9,363 nucleotides of DNA, taken from NCBI GenBank assembly GCA_009843625.1, contig VYDD01000073.1, positions 1 to 9,363 of the forward strand, in the 5' to 3' direction. Every line of letters starts with the position of its first letter. The stretch's first letter is position 1. Positions 1 through 5,241 of this stretch are shown piece after piece. Under the pieces are notes generated by a model. The model was not told where the DNA came from, did no database searches, and saw only the letters and a program-made list of their open reading frames with translations. The DNA is from Gammaproteobacteria bacterium. Lineage in GTDB: Bacteria; Gemmatimonadota; Gemmatimonadetes; Longimicrobiales; Gaopeijiaceae. Position numbers and translations under genes: made by a program.

Positions 1-199
1 CCTCCAGAGCGCGCGCGAGCGCCCCCCGGATGTCGGGCGCGCTGTCCCCGACCACGAACCTCGCCCGCACCGGCAGCCCCCGGCCCCCCGCCCGCCGGCC
101 CATCCAGGCGCCGTTGCTGTCGACGGTGAAGCCGGCCAGAAGTTCGTCGCCCACCGCGACGATGGCGCAACTGGCCGGGGGAGGCGCCGTCCGGGTCAG
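1..199 (-). CDS. cinA: CinA-like protein (MoaB/Mog-fold domain), N-terminal part, cut by the left window edge
   Basis: The first 66 codons are visible. Residues about 11-66 match the start of the CinA / COG1058 domain: a hydrophobic strand, then VGDELLAG (16-23), TVDSN (25-29), AW, and VVGD (49-52). These are the conserved nucleotide- or molybdopterin-like binding elements of this fold. Family members include the competence/damage-inducible protein CinA, with pyrophosphatase activity and often a C-terminal NMN deamidase domain; that part lies outside the window. No ATG, GTG or TTG is available in frame upstream of the conserved strand. The frame has a CTG at 199-197 that overlaps the pgsA stop, with GGGAG six bases upstream, and I take this as the start. 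The gene is almost certainly co-transcribed with pgsA. The family call is firm; the start is an inference. Confidence 0.85.
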   Translation of the reverse strand, partial: MTRTAPPPASCAIVAVGDELLAGFTVDSNGAWMGRRAGGRGLPVRARFVVGDSAPDIRGALARALE

Positions 200-837
200 C
201 GGTTGCTCCCGGCCAGGCCGCGGTTGCGCCAGAAATAGAGCCCCATCGAATAGATCGTCAGCACCAGCGCCAGCAGCAGGGCCAGGCCGATGATCGCGCT
301 GTGGAAGTGGACCCACAGACCCCAGACGGCTCCGCTCCAGCTTCCCTGTTCCGCGAAGCGGACCAGGGCGTACCACAGGAGCACGGCTCCCATGAACACG
401 TTCTGCAGAAGGGCCTTGTACTTCCCGGCGCGGTCGGCGGCGATCACCACCCCCTGGCGCACGGCGAAACCCCGCAGGAGGGTCACCATCAACTCGCGGC
501 CCAGCAGGACGACGAGCACCCAAAGCGGAAGTTCGCCCCACCACGGAATCTCGCCCCCTCCCGCGGGACGATGCGAGACGATGTAGATGGGCACGAGGGT
601 GGACACCAGCAGCAGCTTGTCGGCGATGGGGTCCAGCAGCTTGCCCAGGTCGCTGATGAGGTTGTGCTTGCGCGCCAGATAGCCGTCCCACACATCGCTC
701 AGGGCTGCCGCCAGAAAGAGGCCGAAGGTGACCGCCAGCACCGTGCCGTCGGACGACAGCGCCAGGAAGAAGATCGCGGGACAGGCAGCCATCCGCGACA
801 GCGTAATGATGTTGGGCAGATTCCGTTGGCTCGCCAT
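196..837 (-). CDS. pgsA: CDP-diacylglycerol-glycerol-3-phosphate 3-phosphatidyltransferase
   Basis: This 213-residue integral membrane enzyme transfers the phosphatidyl group from CDP-diacylglycerol to glycerol-3-phosphate, the committed step to phosphatidylglycerol and cardiolipin. The complete CDP-alcohol phosphotransferase signature D-x2-DG-x2-AR-x8-G-x3-D-x3-D is present: D48, D51, G52, A55, R56, G65, D69, D73. The start NLPNIITLSR (6-15) and the later GRELMVTLLR (113-122) and GKYK (138-141) segments are typical of PgsA rather than PssA. Several hydrophobic segments are seen, around 17-45, 75-88, 104-120, 145-160 and 178-200. Length is close to the family norm. The ATG at 837 has GAGGT at a five-base spacing, and that sequence overlaps the mglA stop, implying coupling. 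A longer open frame upstream runs through mglA and is not real. Substrate could in principle be another CDP-alcohol acceptor, but PgsA fits best. Confidence 0.93.
   Translation of the reverse strand: MASQRNLPNIITLSRMAACPAIFFLALSSDGTVLAVTFGLFLAAALSDVWDGYLARKHNLISDLGKLLDPIADKLLLVSTLVPIYIVSHRPAGGGEIPWWGELPLWVLVVLLGRELMVTLLRGFAVRQGVVIAADRAGKYKALLQNVFMGAVLLWYALVRFAEQGSWSGAVWGLWVHFHSAIIGLALLLALVLTIYSMGLYFWRNRGLAGSNR
206..210 (-). promoter_or_regulatory. Shine-Dalgarno sequence supporting the CTG start of cinA
   Basis: GGGAG on the minus strand lies inside the last codons of pgsA, with a six-base spacer before the CTG at 199-197. It decides the cinA start because no standard start codon exists nearby in that frame. 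Translation would be coupled to termination of pgsA. Confidence 0.5.
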
Positions 838-845
838 GCCGGACC

Positions 846-1424
846 TCAGCGAAGCGACTGCACCACCAGCCTGCTCACCGCCGCGAGCGTCTCGAAGACG
901 CCCTTGCCCTCCGTGGCGACGCTCTCGAAGTCCGGCACGCCGGCCGGGGTCAGGCGCGCACGCAACTTTTCCACCGGAACGATGCCCGGCAGGTCGCGCT
1001 TGTTGTACTGGATCACGAAGGGAAGACGGGAGACATCGCACCCGCGCGCCTCCAGGGTTTCGTAGAGACTCTGCATCGCCTCGTCGTTGGCTTCGTCGCG
1101 GTCGATCTGGGAATCCGCGACGAAAATGACCCCATCCACGCCCTCGAGGAGAATCCGGCGTCTGCTCTCGAAATACGCCTGACCCGGTACGGTGTAGAGG
1201 TGGAAGCGGGTCCGGAGGCCCTGTACGTCGCCAAGATCGAGGGCCAGAAAGTCGAACAGCAGCGTGCTGCCCTGCTTCGTGGCCAGGGAGATGAGCTCGC
1301 CCCGGTTTCCGGGATCGACGCGGGAGTGGACGTATTCGATGTTGGTGGTCTTGCCCCCCTGCCCCGGCCCGCAGTAGAGGATCTTGCAGTTGACCTCCCG
1401 GCCGGCGTAGTTCGTCATCGGCAT
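846..1424 (-). CDS. mglA: MglA-type Ras-like small GTPase lacking the usual Arg53
   Basis: This 192-residue protein is a bacterial Ras-superfamily GTPase of the MglA group, which in Myxococcus and Thermus acts as a polarity switch and drives motility machinery in its GTP form. Visible G motifs are the P-loop GPGQGGKT (19-26), TVPGQ (78-82), where MglA proteins carry Thr in place of the Asp of Ras DxxG, and NKRD in the IQYNKRDLPG segment. VDGVIFVADSQ also matches MglA closely. Numbering from the ATG at 1424 lines up with Myxococcus MglA, so T78 and Q82 coincide. At position 53, where MglA has its intrinsic catalytic arginine, this protein has Ser (T49-K-Q-G-S53). A second ATG at 1418 (M3) is possible. 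It starts four bases after the stop of the small membrane protein gene. No MglB (Roadblock) gene is adjacent. The cellular role here is unknown. Confidence 0.92.
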   Translation of the reverse strand: MPMTNYAGREVNCKILYCGPGQGGKTTNIEYVHSRVDPGNRGELISLATKQGSTLLFDFLALDLGDVQGLRTRFHLYTVPGQAYFESRRRILLEGVDGVIFVADSQIDRDEANDEAMQSLYETLEARGCDVSRLPFVIQYNKRDLPGIVPVEKLRARLTPAGVPDFESVATEGKGVFETLAAVSRLVVQSLR

Positions 1425-1428
1425 GGCT

Positions 1429-1743
1429 TCACGCCATCTTCTCGCTCAGTCCGGTCTCCAGCACCGCCAGCTCGCGCTCCATGCGCGCTTCGATGGCCCG
1501 TGCGCGATCGCGGAGCAGCTTGCGGGGCTCCCACGCCATGTAGTCCTTCAGCAGGTTCACCGTGTTCACCGAGGCGCGCGCGCGCGCCATGTGCCCCAGA
1601 GCCGCCAGCCGCCGAAAGACCCGGGGGCTGAAGAGGTCCCGCTGGTGCCGGGTCATCTGGTCGTGCGCGACCAGAACTGCGACACCCCCGACCGCCACCA
1701 CCAGCAGCGCCACCAGCCCCACCTTCTTCAGCTTCTTGTTCAT
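1429..1743 (-). CDS. Small single-pass membrane protein upstream of mglA, function unknown
   Basis: I do not recognise this 104-residue protein. It opens with a basic stretch (MNKKLKK) and one hydrophobic segment at about residues 8-26, then a soluble, Arg-rich, probably helical part to the end. By the positive-inside rule, the short N-terminus would be cytoplasmic and the helical part outside the cytoplasm; an uncleaved signal anchor is more likely than a cleaved signal. The part from residue 40 to 100 (RVFRRLAALGHM, then NLLKDYMAWEPRKLLRDRA) has the spacing of a helical repeat and loosely recalls HEAT-type units; this is an impression only. The ATG at 1743 has GGAG seven bases upstream. It sits 36 bases after recR and four bases before mglA, where many genomes have mglB. 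It shows no Roadblock/LC7 features. Confidence 0.72.
   Translation of the reverse strand: MNKKLKKVGLVALLVVAVGGVAVLVAHDQMTRHQRDLFSPRVFRRLAALGHMARARASVNTVNLLKDYMAWEPRKLLRDRARAIEARMERELAVLETGLSEKMA
1574..1587. repeat. (GC)7 dinucleotide run inside the small membrane protein gene
   Basis: A 14-base alternating GC tract encodes an Ala-Arg-Ala-Arg segment of the 104-residue membrane protein. It is explained by coding content but is a possible slippage site. Confidence 0.5.
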
Positions 1744-1779
1744 CCGCTGGCTCCACCGCCCCGGCGGCGATTCCGTTTC

Positions 1780-2373
1780 CTACATCTCACGGCGCGCTTC
1801 CAGCGCCTGTGCGAGCGTCGTCCCATCCACGAACTCCAGGTCGCTGCCCACGGGCACGCCCGTGGCCAGGCGCGTCACCCTCAGGCCCATGGGCCTGAGC
1901 TGACGTTCGATATACACCGCCGTCGCCTCGCCCTCAACCCGCGGGTTGGTGGCAAGGATGATCTCGCGCACCTCGCCCGATGCCGAACGGATGCGCTCGA
2001 ACAGCGACCGCAGGTTCAACTGCTCGGGCCCGACCCCGTCCAGGGGCGACAGGCGACCGCCCAGTACATGATACACCCCCCCGTACCTTCCGGTGCGCTC
2101 CACCGCACCGACATCGAAACTCCCCTCGACCACGCAGATCGTGGAAGTGTCCCGCCGCGGGTTGGAACATATCGCGCAGCACTCGTCGTCGCCGAAGTTG
2201 CCGCACGTCGCACAGGGACGCACCCGTTCAGCCAGGACCTCGATGGCGGCGGCGAGCCTCCGGGACTCGTCCGGGCCGGTGCGGAGCAGGTGATGCACCA
2301 GGCGGAGCGCGGTCCTGGGGCCGACCCCGGGGAGCCGGGAGAACTCGCTGGTGACCCGGTCGATCACCGACAT
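1780..2373 (-). CDS. recR: Recombination mediator protein RecR
   Basis: This 197-residue protein is full length for RecR, which with RecO (and RecF) loads RecA on gapped DNA in the cytoplasm. Domain order is visible: N-terminal helix-hairpin-helix with LPGVGPRTALR (14-24), a Cys4 zinc finger C54-x2-C57-x8-C66-x2-C69, a Toprim domain starting at ICVVEG (79-84) and including YHVLGG, LSPLDGVGPE and ATNPRVEGEATA (141-152), and the C-terminal RLATGVPVGSDLE segment (168-180). It starts with ATG at 2373, 19 bases after ebfC, with a weak AAGG ribosome binding site. The dnaX-ebfC-recR order is widely conserved in bacteria, which supports the call. Confidence 0.97.
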   Translation of the reverse strand: MSVIDRVTSEFSRLPGVGPRTALRLVHHLLRTGPDESRRLAAAIEVLAERVRPCATCGNFGDDECCAICSNPRRDTSTICVVEGSFDVGAVERTGRYGGVYHVLGGRLSPLDGVGPEQLNLRSLFERIRSASGEVREIILATNPRVEGEATAVYIERQLRPMGLRVTRLATGVPVGSDLEFVDGTTLAQALEARREM

Positions 2374-2392
2374 CGAGCCTTCACGCGCGCCG

Positions 2393-2716
2393 CTAGAACA
2401 GTTTGGGAAGCTGTCCCGGCATCGGAAAGCCGCCGGTCATCTTCTTCATTTCGCTCTCGTAGTGCCGGCGCGCCTTGCTCTGCGCCTCCCCCACCGCGGC
2501 CAGAACGAGATCCTCGAGCATCTCGACATCGTCGGGATCCACGGCCGAGGGTTCGATCGTGATGCTGCGCACCGTACCCTTGCCGTCCACCACTGCAGTA
2601 ACCATGCCTCCGCCGGAGGATGCGCTCAGTTCCTGACGGTCCAGGGTCTCCTGAAGCTCGGTGACCCGGCTCTGCATCTGCTGTCCCAACTGGATGAGCC
2701 GCTGCAGATCTTTCAT
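2393..2716 (-). CDS. ebfC: YbaB/EbfC family nucleoid-associated protein
   Basis: This small protein of 107 residues matches the YbaB/EbfC family, homodimers that bind DNA and associate with the nucleoid. It has the typical N-terminal amphipathic helix with Gln/Met-rich heptads (LQRLIQLGQQMQSRVTELQ), a central beta part with GGGMVTAVVDGKG (about 36-48), a VDPDDVEMLEDLV helix (59-71), and a C-terminal MKKMTGGFPMPG tail (89-101). The start at 2716 gives the standard length. An upstream in-frame ATG at 2797 would add 27 Arg-rich residues absent from the family and is rejected. It lies 88 bases after dnaX and 19 bases before recR. No strong ribosome binding site is seen. The biochemical role in the RecFOR/DnaX context is not settled for the family. 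Confidence 0.95.
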   Translation of the reverse strand: MKDLQRLIQLGQQMQSRVTELQETLDRQELSASSGGGMVTAVVDGKGTVRSITIEPSAVDPDDVEMLEDLVLAAVGEAQSKARRHYESEMKKMTGGFPMPGQLPKLF

Positions 2717-2804
2717 CGAGTGATTCTCGGGGGCGAGGGTGCGTGAGGAGCGCGCGTGGATGCATCGCCGCTCGAATGCCGGGGGAAGTGCGTCCAAAGG
2801 GCTG

Positions 2805-4577
2805 CTAATCCACCAATTCGAGAGCGAGTTCTTCTACCGCCCGTGCCAGGAGTGGTTCCCGCTCCACAAGCTCCTCGAGACGCTCCTGCCGCACCTGTTG
2901 CGGAGACACCGCGCGGGGTGCGGAAGGACGCTCTTCCCGGCCTTCGTCGAAGTCGATCTCCGGCGCGTAGCCGAGGTGATCGGCCAGCGCCTTCTTGAGC
3001 GACGGGACGGAATTGGGCGGAAGATCCTCGTGCGTCATGCCGTGAGGAAGGGTTACACGGAGTCTGCGCTCTCCCGCGTTCTGTACACGGGCACCTTTGA
3101 GCACGGTGGCCAATCCCCCGCGCAGCATGCCCCGTCTCCCGGCAAGTACGCGCTCGAACGCTGAGGCAGGATCCCCCCCGGCATTGGCGGATGACGAAAC
3201 GGGATCAGGAGCCGGCGGAGCCACCGTGGACGAAGCGTGCCCGGCCCCGGCGGGCTGCGGATCGGACACGGCGGCCCCAGATGAATCAGCGGTTGGAGGA
3301 GTGCTGGAAACACGGTGCCTGGAAGCTGTCTTGCGCGTCGCCGCCGGCCGCCCCGCCGGGGGCTTCGCACGGGATGCCGGCGAGGGTCGGGCGGGAGTCG
3401 GCTTCGGACCCGCCGCCGGGCGCGCCGGCGCGCCCCCGAGCCCCTCGATCAGATCCTCGATCAGGACGGTGTGCTCCAGGTGGCTCAGGCGCAGCAGCAG
3501 GAGCTCGATCAGGACACGCGGCTGGCTCACCCGCTTCAGGCTGCCCTGGGACTCGAGATCGGCCGCCATCGCCAGCATGCGCACCAGATCGGCGGCTTCG
3601 AAGTGCCGGGCGCGCGCTTCGAGGGCAGCGCGGTACTCGCTCCCCGCATCGACGGACTCCTCGCCGTCCAGGCGGACGCGCAGGAGCAGGCGCAGGCTCT
3701 CCACCAGACCGTGGTAGAACTCCACCAGGTCATATCCCTCGTCCACGAGAGCCTCGACGAAGGCAAAGACATCCCGGTGACGGCGCCCGTGGATGATGTC
3801 GAAGAGCTCGAGGAAGCGTTCCTCCTCGACCAGGCCGAGCACCTCCCGCACGGATCCGGGGGCGACCTCACCCCCGGTGAGCGCCAGAACCTGGTCGAGA
3901 AGCGAGAGCGCGTCGCGCATTCCGCCATCGGCCTTGCGCGCGATGATGCGCAGTGCTTCGCCGGAGGCCCGTGCGCCTTCGCTTCCGATCACCTGCTCCA
4001 GTCTGGCCACGATGTCGGCCACCCCGAGCCGCCGGAAATCGAACCGCTGGCAGCGGGAGAGGATGGGCGATGCGGACTGCTGGATGCGCTGGGGTTCAGT
4101 GGTGGCGAAGATGAACATCACCCGCGGAGGCGGCTCCTCCAGAATCTTGAGCAGGGCGTTCCACGCCTCCCGCGTAAGCATGTGCGCTTCGTCGACGATG
4201 TAGACCTTGAAGCGATGCTCGTCCGAGGGCGCGTACATCGCCCGCTCGCGCAGGCTGCGGGCGTCGTCGACGCCCCGGTTGGAGGCCGCGTCGATCTCCA
4301 CGACGTCCAGCGATGTGCGGCCGCTCCAGATGAGCGAGCAGCTCTCGCACGTGCCGCAGGGCTCGCCCTCGACCGTTCGCGCGGGGCAGTTGAGCGCCAT
4401 GGCCAGCACGCGCGCCAGTGTGGTCTTGCCGACGCCCCGCGGACCACAGAACAGATAGGCGTGACCGGTGCGATCCGCGCTCACCGCCCGCCGAAGCGTC
4501 TCGGAAACGTGTTCCTGGGTCGCAACCTCGGCGAAGCGCCGGGGACGGTACTTGCGGGCTAACGCGGTATGGGACAC
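2805..4577 (-). CDS. dnaX: DNA polymerase III subunit gamma/tau
   Basis: This 590-residue AAA+ clamp-loader ATPase loads the beta clamp onto primed DNA and, as tau, links the loader to the polymerase. Seen: LARKYRPRRF (6-15), Walker A GPRGVGKTT (45-53), the DnaX zinc module C64-x9-C74-x2-C77-x2-C80, Walker B VDEAH (128-132), LLKILEEPP (142-150), sensor 1 FATTEP (157-162), SRC (174-176) with the arginine finger, and sensor 2 GGMRDALSLLDQ (218-229). Domain III ends near residue 380. An Ala/Pro/Ser-rich linker (about 381-470) then leads to a folded C-terminal segment. The GTG at 4577 is the only suitable start in frame near the conserved LARKYRP; no clear Shine-Dalgarno precedes it. The 26 bases upstream follow the SRP RNA gene. 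No A-rich slippery tract for making gamma is visible. Confidence 0.96.
   Translation of the reverse strand: MSHTALARKYRPRRFAEVATQEHVSETLRRAVSADRTGHAYLFCGPRGVGKTTLARVLAMALNCPARTVEGEPCGTCESCSLIWSGRTSLDVVEIDAASNRGVDDARSLRERAMYAPSDEHRFKVYIVDEAHMLTREAWNALLKILEEPPPRVMFIFATTEPQRIQQSASPILSRCQRFDFRRLGVADIVARLEQVIGSEGARASGEALRIIARKADGGMRDALSLLDQVLALTGGEVAPGSVREVLGLVEEERFLELFDIIHGRRHRDVFAFVEALVDEGYDLVEFYHGLVESLRLLLRVRLDGEESVDAGSEYRAALEARARHFEAADLVRMLAMAADLESQGSLKRVSQPRVLIELLLLRLSHLEHTVLIEDLIEGLGGAPARPAAGPKPTPARPSPASRAKPPAGRPAATRKTASRHRVSSTPPTADSSGAAVSDPQPAGAGHASSTVAPPAPDPVSSSANAGGDPASAFERVLAGRRGMLRGGLATVLKGARVQNAGERRLRVTLPHGMTHEDLPPNSVPSLKKALADHLGYAPEIDFDEGREERPSAPRAVSPQQVRQERLEELVEREPLLARAVEELALELVD
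3418..3435. repeat. Perfect 18-base palindrome in the dnaX linker
   Basis: GGGCGCGCCGGCGCGCCC reads the same on both strands and could form a seven-pair RNA stem with a CCGG loop. It encodes part of the linker at residues 382-388, just after domain III, and is preceded in the mRNA by two further G residues, giving five in a row. Coding of GAPARP in GC-rich sequence may fully explain it. Confidence 0.6.
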
Positions 4578-4603
4578 GCGGATTCGGCTGCGGGAGAAAG
4601 GAA

Positions 4604-4706
4604 CATGCCCCAGGTGAACCGCAGCCGCGATCGCCGCACGTACCGCTGCTGCCTGCACGGCCCTGACGGGGTTCGGTGGGTCTTCGCTCTGCGGACCTGG
4701 GGCACG
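4604..4706 (-). ncRNA. ffs: Small (4.5S-type) signal recognition particle RNA
   Basis: This RNA forms the SRP with Ffh and directs ribosomes making membrane proteins to FtsY. The conserved Ffh-binding core is present on the minus strand: CAGG at 4665-4662 and AGCAG at 4650-4646, flanked by GAACCCCGU and CGGUA as in many bacteria. The ends form a long hairpin: CGUGCCCCAGGU (4706-4695) pairs with ACCUGGGGCAUG (4615-4604) over 12 positions with one G-U, and CCGCAG (4694-4689) pairs with CUGCGG (4624-4619), followed by GCGA/UCGC. About 103 bases is normal for the short form. The apical stem GCC/GGC closes a five-base loop, GUGCA (4658-4654), instead of GGAA. The gene stands just before dnaX, as in Bacillus. 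End positions are estimated from the terminal stem. Confidence 0.9.
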
Positions 4707-4710
4707 CAGG

Positions 4711-4739
4711 AATCTGGATTCGGGGGTATCGCGCGTCAA
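4711..4739 (-). promoter_or_regulatory. Sigma70-type promoter candidate for ffs (and perhaps dnaX)
   Basis: On the minus strand TTGACG (4739-4734) matches five of six bases of the -35 consensus. After exactly 17 bases comes CAGATT (4716-4711), a weak -10 with three of six matches. The predicted start, near 4705, agrees with the 5' end of the SRP RNA inferred independently from its terminal stem. No terminator separates ffs from dnaX, so the same promoter may also serve dnaX. Confidence 0.6.
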
Positions 4740-4763
4740 GCGGAAGCGGGGGTCGCCGGCCCG

Positions 4764-4790
4764 GCCCCGCCCGACGCCGGCCAGCGGGGC
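4764..4790 (-). terminator. GC-rich hairpin after yraN, possible terminator
   Basis: GCCCCGC (4790-4784) and GCGGGGC (4770-4764) form a seven-pair stem, with an inner CCG/CGG stem around a GCGT loop and a three-base bulge. It lies 21 bases after the yraN stop and before the ffs promoter candidate, the place expected for the end of the upstream transcript. There is no U tract, so intrinsic termination is uncertain. Confidence 0.35.
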
Positions 4791-4810
4791 GGATGGGTGC
4801 GCGAACCGGG

Positions 4811-5188
4811 TCAGAGGCGCCACGCATCGGCGACATGGTCGATGCGCGGAACACGCGACGCGTCGCGTGTGCGCCCGAACTGGACCGCCACCGCGTCGAA
4901 GCGCAGCGACAGTCCCCTGAGGCCGCCACGCGCATGCATCCAGGCGCGGGCGACCTTGGCGATCTCGCCCTTCTTGCGTTCCGTGATGGCCTCGAGTGGA
5001 TGGCCGAAGCCCGTTCCCCGTCGCGCCTTGACCTCCACGAAGGCCACCGTGCGCCCGCGGCGCACGATCAGATCCACCTCGTTGCGGCCCGCGCGGTAGT
5101 TGCGCTCCAGCACGGTCCAGCCCGCGTCCTCGAGATGGCGCGCGGCGATCGCTTCGCCCTCGCGCCCCAACTGCCCGCTTGCGGTCAT
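4811..5188 (-). CDS. yraN: YraN/UPF0102 family protein with nuclease-like fold
   Basis: This 125-residue protein has the family length and motifs: GREGEAIAARHLEDAGW (8-24), N30-Y-R, then NEVDLI (36-41) and FVEVKARR (50-57). E37, D39, E52 and K54 match the acidic and Lys positions of restriction-endonuclease-like folds, so a metal-dependent nuclease activity is suggested by family membership. The usual GEIDLI reads NEVDLI here, a mild change. ITERKK (70-75 region) and the C-terminal RFDAVAV strand also fit. The only suitable start is ATG at 5188, 53 bases after hutU, with no evident ribosome binding site; the open frame continues upstream into hutU antisense-like low-quality protein and is not real there. 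The cellular role is not established; YraN-like genes often sit near rnhB or dnaX-type housekeeping genes. Confidence 0.9.
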   Translation of the reverse strand: MTASGQLGREGEAIAARHLEDAGWTVLERNYRAGRNEVDLIVRRGRTVAFVEVKARRGTGFGHPLEAITERKKGEIAKVARAWMHARGGLRGLSLRFDAVAVQFGRTRDASRVPRIDHVADAWRL

Positions 5189-5241
5189 GAATGAATGTGC
5201 GGGCGAAGCGCGGGCGCTGGAATGGCTTCGTGGGACCGCGG

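Noticed and set aside
838..1041. N-terminal extension of the PgsA frame
   Set aside because: It overlaps mglA; the ATG at 837 has GAGGT upstream and gives the standard PgsA N-terminus.
301..1065. 254-codon plus-strand frame opposite pgsA and mglA
   Set aside because: Antisense to two conserved genes; no protein domain recognisable.
1423..2562. 379-codon plus-strand frame spanning the small membrane protein gene, recR and part of ebfC
   Set aside because: It crosses three minus-strand genes, two of them strongly conserved, so it is a composition artefact.
3418..3435. Palindrome as a recombination or attachment site
   Set aside because: It is inside a conserved gene's low-complexity linker, with no flanking repeat, integrase or mobile gene in the window.
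3315..4562. 415-codon open frame on the plus strand opposite dnaX
   Set aside because: It mirrors the dnaX codons, including the zinc and Walker regions, and has no family features of its own.
5189..5241. Separate promoter for yraN in the hutU-yraN gap
   Set aside because: The 53 bases contain no convincing -35/-10 pair; the ATTCATTC repeat before the start is too short to mean anything.
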